Part shown: positions 1 to 5,310 of the stretch, one piece after another | Layout: each line of letters begins with the position of its first letter | Position numbering within the stretch: the stretch's first letter is position 1 | Origin: Lysobacter_F sp035645555 | Lineage (GTDB): Bacteria > Pseudomonadota > Gammaproteobacteria > Xanthomonadales > Xanthomonadaceae | NCBI GenBank assembly: GCA_035645555.1 | Contig: DASQMI010000025.1 | Location: 1-5,484, forward strand | DNA length: 5,484 bases | Direction: 5' to 3' | The notes under the pieces: generated by a model | Told to the model about the DNA's origin: nothing | What the model saw: only the letters and a program-made list of their open reading frames with translations | Databases searched by the model: none | Program-made: the position numbers and the translations under genes

Positions 1-297
1 GAAGGCGACGATCCGGAAACGCTGCTGCGCGACGCCACCGGCTGGACGATCCCGCTCACGGCGCTGCCGTATTGGGCGCGCGGCGCGCGCGCGCCGGTGG
101 CGCCGGCGCAGGTCCGCTACGGGCCCGACGGGCGCCCGCTGCGCATCGAACAGGCCGGTTGGGCCATCGACTACGTCTGGCCGGACAGCGCGGACGCGGA
201 GTTTCCGGCGCGTATCGACGCACGCCGCGACGGTGCCCGGGTGCGCCTGGCGATCGACCAGGCCCGGCTCGGGCCGGAGTCGGCCGACCCGTCATGA
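1..297 (+). CDS. lolB: LolB, outer-membrane lipoprotein receptor (3' part; 5' end outside window)
   Basis: This is the C-terminal 98 residues of LolB, the outer-membrane-anchored receptor that takes lipoproteins from periplasmic LolA and inserts them into the inner leaflet of the outer membrane. The reading frame is open from base 1 and stops at TGA 295-297. The visible part contains the family's GW.IPL..LPYWARG stretch (about residues 15-28 of the fragment). It is followed by alternating hydrophobic strands (LRIEQAGWAIDY, ARVRLAID) expected of the half-barrel lipocalin-like fold. The signal peptide and lipobox cysteine would lie upstream and cannot be seen. The stop codon overlaps the ispE start as ATGA, so the two are probably translationally coupled. 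lolB next to ispE is a common gammaproteobacterial order, which supports a call resting on a short fragment. Confidence 0.85.
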   Translation, partial: EGDDPETLLRDATGWTIPLTALPYWARGARAPVAPAQVRYGPDGRPLRIEQAGWAIDYVWPDSADAEFPARIDARRDGARVRLAIDQARLGPESADPS

Positions 298-1184
298 GCG
301 GCTGGACTGCATGGCCGGCGCCGGCCAAGCTCAACCTGTTCCTGCGCATCACCGGCCGCCGCGCGGATGGCTACCACCTGCTGCAGTCGGTATTCCGCCT
401 GCTCGACTGGGGCGACACCGTGCGTCTGCGCGTGCGCGAGGACGGCGCGATCCGCCGCGTCGGCACCTCGGTGCCGGGGGTCGCGGAAGACGACGACCTG
501 CTGGTGCGCGCCGCGCGCCTACTGCAGCAGACCACCGGCTGCCGACTCGGTGCCGAGGTCGCGGTCGACAAGCGCATCCCGGCCGGTGGCGGGTTCGGCG
601 GCGGTTCGTCGAACGCGGCGACCGTGCTGGTGGCGCTCAACGCGCTGTGGAGCACCGGGCTCGACGAGGACGCGCTGGCTGCGCTCGGGCTGCGTGTGGG
701 CGCGGACGTGCCGGTGTTCGTGCGCGGGCGCAATGCCTGGGCGGAAGGGGTGGGCGAGGCGCTCACCCCGATCGAGCTGCCGCCGGCGTCGTACCTGATC
801 GCCGACCCCGGCGTGCACGTGCCGACCGCGGCCTTGTTCCAAGCGCCTGAATTGACTCGGAATGCCCCGCCCGCGACAATGCGCGACTTCGTTTCGGGGG
901 TGCCGCTCGGCAACGCGTTCGAGCCGGTGCTGCGCGCGCGGGAGCCGGCGGTGGATGCCGTGTTCCGGACGCTGTCGCAGGTCGGCTCGCCGCGCCTGAC
1001 CGGCACCGGCAGCGGGTGCTTCGTCGAGTTCGCCACTCGCGAGGCGGCCGAGGCCGCGCAGGCCCGGCTGGCGTCCGACCTGCGGGTCTGGGTGGCCGGC
1101 GGGGCGGCGCGTTCGCCGCTGCTGGACGCCCTCGGACGGATGCCCCAGGGGCGTCGCCAAGAGGTCCAAGGCACCGGGTTTTGA
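294..1184 (+). CDS. ispE: IspE, 4-diphosphocytidyl-2-C-methyl-D-erythritol kinase
   Basis: IspE is the cytoplasmic GHMP-superfamily kinase of the MEP isoprenoid pathway. It phosphorylates the 2-hydroxyl of CDP-methylerythritol using ATP. The 296-residue protein opens with the family signature WPAPAKLNLFL, whose Lys12 matches the conserved active-site lysine. The glycine-rich ATP loop PAGGGFGGGSSNAA lies at 96-109, and GADVPVFVRG holds Asp138, the likely catalytic aspartate. GHMP motif 3, LTGTGSGCF, is at 235-243. The ATG at 294 is chosen because it starts just before the signature and overlaps the lolB stop. A GGAG lies rather far upstream (276-279). The protein is about 13 residues longer than the 283-residue E. 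coli enzyme. The family-like end (SPLLDAL) is followed by a tail whose last 12 residues (285-296) are read from tRNA-Gln sequence, and the stop TGA 1182-1184 lies in the tRNA anticodon loop. Confidence 0.97.
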   Translation: MSGWTAWPAPAKLNLFLRITGRRADGYHLLQSVFRLLDWGDTVRLRVREDGAIRRVGTSVPGVAEDDDLLVRAARLLQQTTGCRLGAEVAVDKRIPAGGGFGGGSSNAATVLVALNALWSTGLDEDALAALGLRVGADVPVFVRGRNAWAEGVGEALTPIELPPASYLIADPGVHVPTAALFQAPELTRNAPPATMRDFVSGVPLGNAFEPVLRAREPAVDAVFRTLSQVGSPRLTGTGSGCFVEFATREAAEAAQARLASDLRVWVAGGAARSPLLDALGRMPQGRRQEVQGTGF

Positions 1185-1223
1185 TCCCGGCATTCGTAGG
1201 TTCGAATCCTACCGCCCCTGCCA
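1147..1223 (+). tRNA. tRNA-Gln (anticodon UUG)
   Basis: A complete cloverleaf can be folded. The acceptor stem AGGGGCG (1147-1153) pairs with CGCCCCT (1213-1219). The D stem is GCC/GGC (1156-1158 with 1170-1172), and the anticodon stem CCGGG/CCCGG (1174-1178 with 1186-1190) closes loop TTTTGAT. The anticodon TTG is at 1181-1183. The T arm is GTAGG/CCTAC around TTCGAAT (1196-1212). Discriminator G1220 is followed by an encoded CCA (1221-1223). It reads CAA glutamine codons and, by wobble, probably CAG. The first 38 bases overlap the end of ispE on the same strand. No separate promoter is evident just upstream, so it probably comes from a lolB-ispE transcript, perhaps running on into prs. Confidence 0.97.
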
Positions 1224-1324
1224 ATGCCGGGACTCGGGATCCGGGGATTGGAGACGCAGGCGCTCCGTCCCGATCCGGCACCGGACGCCGTTTCCGTTTC
1301 TTCCTTCCGATCCGTCGCCGAGCC
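1224..1324 (+). other. tRNA-Gln to prs spacer
   Basis: This 101-base stretch has no convincing promoter. The only possible secondary structure noted is TCGGGA (1234-1239) pairing with TCCCGA (1268-1273) across a long loop, which is weak. A pyrimidine-rich run (1291-1309) precedes the prs start where a Shine-Dalgarno sequence would be expected. No purine-rich ribosome-binding site is seen. A pyrimidine tract can favour ribosomal protein S1 binding in a leader, but that role here is inference. Confidence 0.4.
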
Positions 1325-2284
1325 ATGCAGACCGACCGCAATCTCCTGGTGTTCAGCGGCAACGCGCATCGCGCGCTGTGCGAGGCGGTGTGCCGCGAGC
1401 TCGGCGTGCGCCCCGGCAAGGCGCTGGTCGGCCGGTTTTCCGACGGCGAGGTGCAGATCGAGATCGAGGAGAACGTGCGCCGGCAGGAGGTGTTCGTCAT
1501 CCAGCCGACGTGCGCGCCGACCGCCGAGAACTTCATGGAGCTGCTGGTGCTGGTGGACGCGCTCAAGCGCGCCTCGGCGGCCAGCGTGACCGCGGTGGTG
1601 CCGTACTTCGGCTACGCCCGCCAGGATCGCCGCCCGCGCTCCTCGCGGGTGCCGATCACGGCGAAGGTGGCCGCGAAGATGTTCACCGCGGTCGGCACCG
1701 ACCGCGTGCTGACCGTGGACCTGCACGCCGACCAGATCCAGGGCTTCTTCGATATCCCGGTCGACAACGTCTACGCCTCGCCGCTGCTGCTGGCCGACAT
1801 CTGGCGCACGCACGGGACCGAGAACCTGATCGTGGTGTCGCCGGACGTGGGCGGCGTGGTGCGCGCGCGTGCGATCGCCAAGCGGCTCGACGATGCGGAC
1901 CTGGCCATCATCGACAAGCGCCGTCCGCGCGCCAACGTCGCCACCGTGATGAACATCATCGGCGACGTCGCCGGCAAGACCTGCGTACTGGTCGACGACA
2001 TCGTCGACACCGCCGGTACCCTGTGCGCGGCGGCGGCGGCGCTGAAGTCGCACGGTGCGTCGAAGGTGGTCGCCTACTGCACCCACCCGGTGCTGTCGGG
2101 CGCGGCGATCGACAACATCACCAAGTCGCAGCTGGACGAGCTGGTGGTGACCGACACCATCCCGCTGCGGGAGGCGGCGCGGGCGTGCGGCCGCATCCGC
2201 CAGCTCAGCGTCGCCGAGCTGCTCGCCGAGACCATCCGGCGCGTGGCGTTCGGCGAGTCGGTCAGCTCGCTGTACATCGATTGA
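1325..2284 (+). CDS. prs: Ribose-phosphate pyrophosphokinase (PRPP synthetase)
   Basis: Prs transfers pyrophosphate from ATP to ribose 5-phosphate to make PRPP, the precursor for purine, pyrimidine, histidine, tryptophan and NAD synthesis. The 319-residue product is close to the 315 residues of the E. coli enzyme and aligns along its whole length. The N-terminal part carries VGRFSDGEVQIEIEENVR and the ATP-site region PYFGYARQDRR. DLHADQIQGFFDIPVDN contains His134, matching the conserved active-site histidine of the metal-binding loop. IIDKRRPRAN contains Lys198 on the catalytic flexible loop. The PRPP/ribose-phosphate loop VLVDDIVDTAGT is at 221-232. The ATG at 1325 is preferred because NLLVFSGNA follows at once, as in relatives. 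The frame stays open upstream but without family similarity. No good Shine-Dalgarno is present. It follows tRNA-Gln and precedes rplY, a conserved order in gammaproteobacteria. Confidence 0.98.
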   Translation: MQTDRNLLVFSGNAHRALCEAVCRELGVRPGKALVGRFSDGEVQIEIEENVRRQEVFVIQPTCAPTAENFMELLVLVDALKRASAASVTAVVPYFGYARQDRRPRSSRVPITAKVAAKMFTAVGTDRVLTVDLHADQIQGFFDIPVDNVYASPLLLADIWRTHGTENLIVVSPDVGGVVRARAIAKRLDDADLAIIDKRRPRANVATVMNIIGDVAGKTCVLVDDIVDTAGTLCAAAAALKSHGASKVVAYCTHPVLSGAAIDNITKSQLDELVVTDTIPLREAARACGRIRQLSVAELLAETIRRVAFGESVSSLYID

Positions 2285-2297
2285 CGGCCGAATCTTC

Positions 2298-2360
2298 GTT
2301 TTCCAAGGCTCACCTGGTCGCGGGTGAGTCATCCCACCGCCGCGAGGCGGTGTTTTCCAA
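2298..2360 (+). promoter_or_regulatory. rplY leader: two tandem hairpins inside a 9-base direct repeat
   Basis: The 94-base prs-rplY spacer contains two adjacent stem-loops. The first pairs 2307-2314 with 2323-2330 (core CTCACC/GGTGAG, with one G-U pair) and can extend inward by two pairs to a four-base loop. The second pairs CACCGCC (2335-2341) with GGCGGTG (2346-2352) around a GNRA-type GCGA loop and runs straight into TTTT (2353-2356). The sequence GTTTTCCAA occurs at 2298-2306 and again at 2352-2360, just outside the pair of hairpins. The second hairpin could be a weak intrinsic terminator for prs. Together they could form an attenuator or a binding site for autogenous control by bL25, a 5S rRNA-binding protein. 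The structures are seen; the function is inferred. Confidence 0.55.
2335..2356 (+). terminator. Possible intrinsic terminator or attenuator before rplY
   Basis: A perfect 7-bp GC-rich stem with loop GCGA is followed directly by four T residues, the form of a rho-independent terminator. The T run is short and interrupted by CC, so read-through is likely. It lies about 22 bases before the rplY ATG, which leaves little room for a separate rplY promoter downstream. Either it acts partially or it serves as an RNA structure in the rplY leader. Confidence 0.45.
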
Positions 2361-2378
2361 CGCAAAGTGAGTAACGCA

Positions 2379-3038
2379 ATGTCCGAACACGTCATCCAGG
2401 CCGTGAGCCGCAAGGACGAGGGGAAAGGTGCGAGCCGCCGCCTGCGTCGTTCCGGCTTCATCCCGGCCGTCATCTACGGCGGCCAGTCCGCCCCGCAGTC
2501 GATCCAGCTCGAGCATGAGAAGACCTGGATCGCCAGCCAGAACGAGTGGTTCTACTCGTCGATCCTGACCCTCGAGCTCGACGGCAAGCGCGAGAGCGTG
2601 CTGCTGCGCGACATGCAGCGTCATCCGTACAAGCAGCTGATCATGCACCTGGACTTCCAGCGCGTGGACGCCAACCAGGCGCTGCGCGTGCGCGTGCCGC
2701 TGCACTTCCTGAACCAGGAGAAGTCCCCGGCCGGCAAGACCGCGGGCGTGGTCGTGCTGCACGAGCTCAACGAGATCGAGATCAGCTGCCTGCCGAAGGA
2801 CCTGCCGGAGTTCATCGAGGTCGACCTGGCTGCGCTGAAGGTCGGCGACATCGTCCACCTGTCCGACCTCAAGCTGCCGGCCGGCGTGGAGCTCCCCGAG
2901 CTGAAGCTCGGCAAGGAGCACGACGTCGCGGTGGTGATCGCCAAGCACGCGAAGGACGAGGTCGAGGAGCCGGCGGCCGAGGCCCCGGCCGAAGTGCCGG
3001 CCTCGAAGGTCACCAAGAAGGACGAAGGCAAGAAGTAA
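2379..3038 (+). CDS. rplY: Ribosomal protein bL25, long Ctc/TL5 form
   Basis: bL25 binds 5S rRNA in the central protuberance of the 50S subunit. The 219-residue protein is the long form: an N-terminal 5S-binding domain (about residues 4-95) and a C-terminal beta-rich Ctc/TL5 domain (about 100-190). E. coli has only the N-terminal part, about 94 residues. The signature KGASRRLRRSGFIPAVIYGG is at 16-35. The second domain contains VPLHFLNQEKSPAGK and LHELNEIEISCLPKDLP. The tail from about 190 is low complexity, with an Ala/Glu/Pro stretch and then Lys-rich KVTKKDEGKK, probably disordered. ATG 2379 is preferred over the in-frame GTG at 2367 because it matches the family start and has AAGTGAG, a partial Shine-Dalgarno, about seven bases upstream. 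The gene sits between prs and pth, a widely conserved order. Confidence 0.97.
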   Translation: MSEHVIQAVSRKDEGKGASRRLRRSGFIPAVIYGGQSAPQSIQLEHEKTWIASQNEWFYSSILTLELDGKRESVLLRDMQRHPYKQLIMHLDFQRVDANQALRVRVPLHFLNQEKSPAGKTAGVVVLHELNEIEISCLPKDLPEFIEVDLAALKVGDIVHLSDLKLPAGVELPELKLGKEHDVAVVIAKHAKDEVEEPAAEAPAEVPASKVTKKDEGKK

Positions 3039-3051
3039 GCCGAGCCCGTGC

Positions 3052-3074
3052 GACCCGGCGCGCCGCGCCGGGTC
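3052..3074 (+). repeat. Perfect 10-bp inverted repeat in rplY-pth spacer
   Basis: GACCCGGCGC (3052-3061) and GCGCCGGGTC (3065-3074) are exact reverse complements separated by three bases. In RNA the tip would open, giving about 9 bp with a five-base loop. No T run follows, so it is not a classical intrinsic terminator. It occupies most of the 51-base gap between the rplY stop and the pth ATG, ending 15 bases before that ATG. Possible roles are protection of the rplY mRNA 3' end, a pause site or control of pth initiation. Confidence 0.7.
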
Positions 3075-3089
3075 CGCGGCCGACCGTCC

Positions 3090-3671
3090 ATGGCTGGCCT
3101 GCGCCTGATCGTGGGGCTCGGCAATCCCGGCCCCGAACACGCCCGAACCCGGCACAACGCCGGGTTCTGGTTTGTGGACGCCCTCGCCGAACAGGCCGGG
3201 GCGCAGTTCGGGCTGGACGCCAAGCTGTTCGGCGAGACCGCCAAGGCAACGCTCGCCGGCGAGCCGGTCTGGCTGCTCAAGCCGGCCACCTTCATGAACC
3301 TCTCCGGCAAGTCGATCGCCACGGCCCTGCGCTACTGGAAGATCGAGCCGGAGCAGATGCTGGTCGCCCACGACGAGCTCGATCTGCCGCCGGGCACGGC
3401 GCGGCTCAAGTTCGACGGCGGCCACGGCGGCCAGAACGGCCTGCGCGACATCATCCGCCTGCTCGGCCATGCCCGTTTCCACCGCCTGCGCGTCGGCATC
3501 GGCCATCCGGGGCACAAGGACCGGGTCACCCCGTGGGTGCTCGGCCGGCCCGGCCGCGACGACGAGGCGGCGATCCTGCGTGCCGTCGACGATGCGCTCG
3601 GCGTGCTGCCGCTTGCCGTGCAGGGTGACTTCAACGAGGCGATGAAGCGCCTGCACACGAGCCGCGGGTAG
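3090..3671 (+). CDS. pth: Peptidyl-tRNA hydrolase
   Basis: Pth cleaves the ester bond of peptidyl-tRNAs that drop off ribosomes, recycling the tRNA. The 193-residue product nearly equals the 194 residues of the E. coli enzyme. The active-site set is complete: Asn12 in VGLGNPG, catalytic His22 in TRHNAGF, Met69-Asn70 in PATFMNLSG, Asp95 in VAHDELDLPPG and Asn116 in GGHGGQNGLRD. The further family block RVGIGHPG is also present. ATG 3090 is chosen because it puts the catalytic residues at family positions. An in-frame GTG at 3048 would add 14 residues of Arg/Pro-rich sequence encoded by the spacer hairpin and is unlikely. No Shine-Dalgarno is seen before the ATG, so initiation may depend on translation from rplY or on a weakly paired start. 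The neighbours, rplY and ychF, also act in translation. Confidence 0.97.
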   Translation: MAGLRLIVGLGNPGPEHARTRHNAGFWFVDALAEQAGAQFGLDAKLFGETAKATLAGEPVWLLKPATFMNLSGKSIATALRYWKIEPEQMLVAHDELDLPPGTARLKFDGGHGGQNGLRDIIRLLGHARFHRLRVGIGHPGHKDRVTPWVLGRPGRDDEAAILRAVDDALGVLPLAVQGDFNEAMKRLHTSRG

Positions 3672-3683
3672 GGAGTGCCGAGA

Positions 3684-3701
3684 CGGGCGGTGCGCCGCCC
3701 G
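3684..3701 (+). repeat. GC-rich hairpin in pth-ychF spacer
   Basis: CGGGCGG (3684-3690) pairs with CCGCCCG (3695-3701) around the four-base loop TGCG, 13 bases after the pth stop. No T run follows, so it is at best an imperfect terminator. It may stabilise the 3' end of the upstream message. The rest of the 86-base spacer (to 3757) shows no convincing promoter and no strong ribosome-binding site. Confidence 0.55.
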
Positions 3702-3757
3702 GCCGCTCATCCGACCGCGACACCCCCTTCGAAACGAATCCCGAGACCGGACCATCC

Positions 3758-4849
3758 ATGGGCATCAAATGCGGCATCGTCGGCCTGCCGAACGTCGGCA
3801 AGTCGACCCTGTTCAACGCGCTCACCAAGGCCGGCATCGCCGCGGCCAACTTCCCGTTCTGCACGATCGAACCCAACGTCGGCGTGGTGCCGGTGCCGGA
3901 CCCGCGTCTGAATGCGCTGGCCGACATCGTCAAGCCGCAGAAGGTGATCCCCACGGCGGTCGAGTTCGTCGACATCGCCGGCCTGGTCGCCGGCGCGGCG
4001 AGCGGCGAGGGGCTGGGCAACAAGTTCCTGTCGCACATTCGCGAGGTCGATGCGATCGCCCATGTGGTACGCTGCTTCGAGCACGGCGACATCGTGCACG
4101 TCGCCGGCCGGGTCGACCCGATCGCCGACATCGAGACCATCGACACCGAGCTGGCGCTGGCCGACCTGGAGTCGGTCGACAAGGCGCTGCAGAAGGCCGA
4201 GCGCGCCGCCAAGACCGGCGACAAGGAGGCGGTCGCCCGCAAGGCGGTGCTGGGCAAGCTGGCGGCTGCGCTTAACGAGGGCAAGCCGGCGCGTGGGCTG
4301 GGGCTGTCGGAGGAGGAGCGTGCCTTGGTCCGCGACCTGTTCCTGCTCACCCTGAAGCCGGTCATGTATGTGGCCAACGTGCTGGAGAACGGCTTCGACA
4401 ACAACCCGCATCTGGACGCGGTGCGCGCCCGCGCCGCCACCGAGGGTGCCGAGGTGGTGCCGGTGTCGGCGGCGATCGAGGAGGAACTGTCCCAGCTCGA
4501 CGATGCCGATCGCGACGCGTTCCTGGCCGACCTCGGCCTGGACGAGCCGGGCCTGAACCGGGTGATCCGCGCCGCCTACCGCCTGCTCGGCCTGCAGACC
4601 TACTTCACGGCCGGTCCCAAGGAGGTCCGCGCCTGGACCGTGAAGACCGGCGCTACCGCCCCGCAGGCGGCGGGAGTGATCCACAGCGACTTCGAGAAGG
4701 GCTTCATCCGCGCCGAAACGATCGGCTACGACGATTTCATCCGCTACGGCGGCGAGGCCGGCGCGCGCGAGGCCGGTCGGCTGCGGCTGGAGGGCAAGGA
4801 CTACCGCGTGCAGGAGGGCGACGTCCTGCATTTCCGCTTCAACGTGTAG
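3758..4849 (+). CDS. ychF: YchF, redox-regulated Obg-family ATPase (OLA1 type)
   Basis: YchF is a universally conserved P-loop NTPase of the Obg group. It prefers ATP to GTP and associates with ribosomes; roles in stress response and start-site choice have been described for the family. The protein has 363 residues, the same as E. coli YchF. G1 is GLPNVGKS (9-16), the switch region is NFPFCTIEPNVG, and G3 is DIAGLV (72-77). The G4 position is N-V-L-E (207-210) in place of NKxD, the change linked to ATP preference. A helical, coiled-coil-prone insertion lies between G3 and G4. A TGS domain fills the C-terminus (about 280-362), with AWTVKTGATAPQAAG and GDVLHFRFNV. ATG 3758 is fixed by the MGIKCGIVG start. 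The gene follows pth, a common proteobacterial pairing. It may be read through from rplY-pth, since no clear promoter lies between them. Confidence 0.98.
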   Translation: MGIKCGIVGLPNVGKSTLFNALTKAGIAAANFPFCTIEPNVGVVPVPDPRLNALADIVKPQKVIPTAVEFVDIAGLVAGAASGEGLGNKFLSHIREVDAIAHVVRCFEHGDIVHVAGRVDPIADIETIDTELALADLESVDKALQKAERAAKTGDKEAVARKAVLGKLAAALNEGKPARGLGLSEEERALVRDLFLLTLKPVMYVANVLENGFDNNPHLDAVRARAATEGAEVVPVSAAIEEELSQLDDADRDAFLADLGLDEPGLNRVIRAAYRLLGLQTYFTAGPKEVRAWTVKTGATAPQAAGVIHSDFEKGFIRAETIGYDDFIRYGGEAGAREAGRLRLEGKDYRVQEGDVLHFRFNV

Positions 4850-4866
4850 CGGCGCAGGGCGCGCGG

Positions 4867-4882
4867 GCGTCAAAGACGCGTT
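4867..4882 (+). terminator. Weak possible terminator after ychF
   Basis: GCGTC (4867-4871) pairs with GACGC (4875-4879) around AAA, followed by only GTT. The stem is short and the T run minimal, so termination would be weak. It overlaps the -35 element of the tRNA promoter, so its apparent structure may be incidental. It is recorded because nothing better marks the end of the ychF transcript. Confidence 0.2.
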
Positions 4883-4909
4883 GACTTCCGCCAGCGGCCC
4901 CGCCAGAAT
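4881..4909 (+). promoter_or_regulatory. Sigma70 promoter of the tRNA-tuf operon
   Basis: TTGACT (4881-4886) matches the -35 consensus in five of six bases. CAGAAT (4904-4909) matches the -10 in four of six, at the ideal 17-base spacing. The start point would be near 4916, leaving a leader of only about six bases before tRNA-Tyr at 4922. A GC-rich discriminator (GCGGGC, 4911-4916) follows the -10. In well-studied proteobacterial stable-RNA promoters this feature goes with repression by ppGpp/DksA, so stringent and growth-rate control is likely. It lies 31 bases after the ychF stop. Confidence 0.75.
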
Positions 4910-4921
4910 TGCGGGCTCTTT

Positions 4922-5007
4922 GGAGGGATACCCAAGCGGCCAACGGGGGCAGACTGTAAATCTGCTGGCTTACGCCTTCGGTGGTTCGAATCCACCTCCC
5001 TCCACCA
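4922..5007 (+). tRNA. tRNA-Tyr (anticodon GUA)
   Basis: This is an 86-base class II tRNA with a long variable arm, typical of bacterial tRNA-Tyr. The acceptor stem GGAGGGA (4922-4928) pairs with TCCCTCC (4997-5003). The anticodon stem GCAGA/TCTGC (4949-4953 with 4961-4965) encloses CTGTAAA, with anticodon GTA at 4956-4958. The variable arm (4966-4979) can form GGC/GCC. The T arm is GGTGG/CCACC around TTCGAAT (4980-4996). A73 is followed by encoded CCA (5005-5007). It is the first gene of the tRNA-Tyr/Gly/Thr-tuf unit. Confidence 0.97.
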
Positions 5008-5056
5008 GGTTGTACAGCCGTGTCCTCGGATGCGGTGCGGTAAGCAGTCTCCCGGC

Positions 5057-5130
<74 letters not shown>

Positions 5131-5155
5131 TTGCGGCTTCTGCGCCAAACCCGCC

Positions 5156-5169
5156 CGGCGTTCGCGCCG
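5156..5169 (+). repeat. Small TTCG-loop hairpin between tRNA-Gly and tRNA-Thr
   Basis: CGGCG (5156-5160) pairs with CGCCG (5165-5169) around TTCG in the 54-base tRNA-Gly/tRNA-Thr spacer. No T run follows, so termination is not expected. It could guide processing of the precursor or keep the spacer from mispairing with the tRNAs. The closing pair is G-C rather than the C-G of the most stable UUCG loops. Confidence 0.4.
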
Positions 5170-5184
5170 TGGCAGCAAAGTTTC

Positions 5185-5260
5185 GCTCACGTAGCTCAGT
5201 CGGTAGAGCACCTCCTTGGTAAGGAGGAGGTCGCTGGTTCGATTCCAGTCGTGAGCACCA
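5185..5260 (+). tRNA. tRNA-Thr (anticodon GGU)
   Basis: This is a 76-base cloverleaf. The acceptor stem GCTCACG (5185-5191) pairs with CGTGAGC (5250-5256). The D arm carries AGCTCAGTCGGTAGAGC. The anticodon stem CCTCC/GGAGG (5211-5215 with 5223-5227) encloses TTGGTAA, with anticodon GGT at 5218-5220. The T loop is TTCGATT. A73 is followed by encoded CCA (5258-5260). It reads ACC and ACU. It lies 50 bases before the tuf ATG with no terminator between, so the EF-Tu mRNA is probably released by tRNA 3' processing, as for thrT-tufB in E. coli. Confidence 0.97.
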
Positions 5261-5310
5261 TCTAACGGGCCAACAACGCAACCCAACCGTCTCAACGAGA
5301 AGCGACCGCC

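Noticed and set aside
763..1566. Minus-strand frame containing AGAVGFEPTNAGIKTRC
   Set aside because: That string is the reverse translation of tRNA-Gln (1147-1223); the rest is antisense to ispE and prs.
2281..2310. TTGACG at 2281-2286 as a -35 element for rplY
   Set aside because: At 16-18 bases downstream there is only C/G-rich CCAAGG/CAAGGC, nothing like a -10, and the hexamer includes the prs stop codon.
371..2473. 700-residue open frame on the minus strand
   Set aside because: It runs antisense to ispE, tRNA-Gln and prs. Its translation is Arg/Ala/Gly-rich with no family motif. Long antisense frames are normal in GC-rich DNA opposite real genes.
3048..3089. GTG at 3048 as the pth start
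   Set aside because: It would add 14 Arg/Pro-rich residues read from the spacer hairpin; the ATG at 3090 matches the family N-terminus and length.
2310..3755. 481-residue minus-strand open frame across rplY and pth
   Set aside because: Its composition is low in complexity (repeated LGE/LDL/RR patterns), it is fully antisense to two certain genes, and no domain is recognisable.
3707..4873. 388-residue minus-strand open frame across ychF
   Set aside because: It is a shadow of ychF codon bias, spans almost exactly that gene and has no recognisable domain.
5221..5230. AAGGAGGAGG, a perfect Shine-Dalgarno-like string
   Set aside because: It is part of the anticodon arm of tRNA-Thr and has no start codon at a suitable distance.
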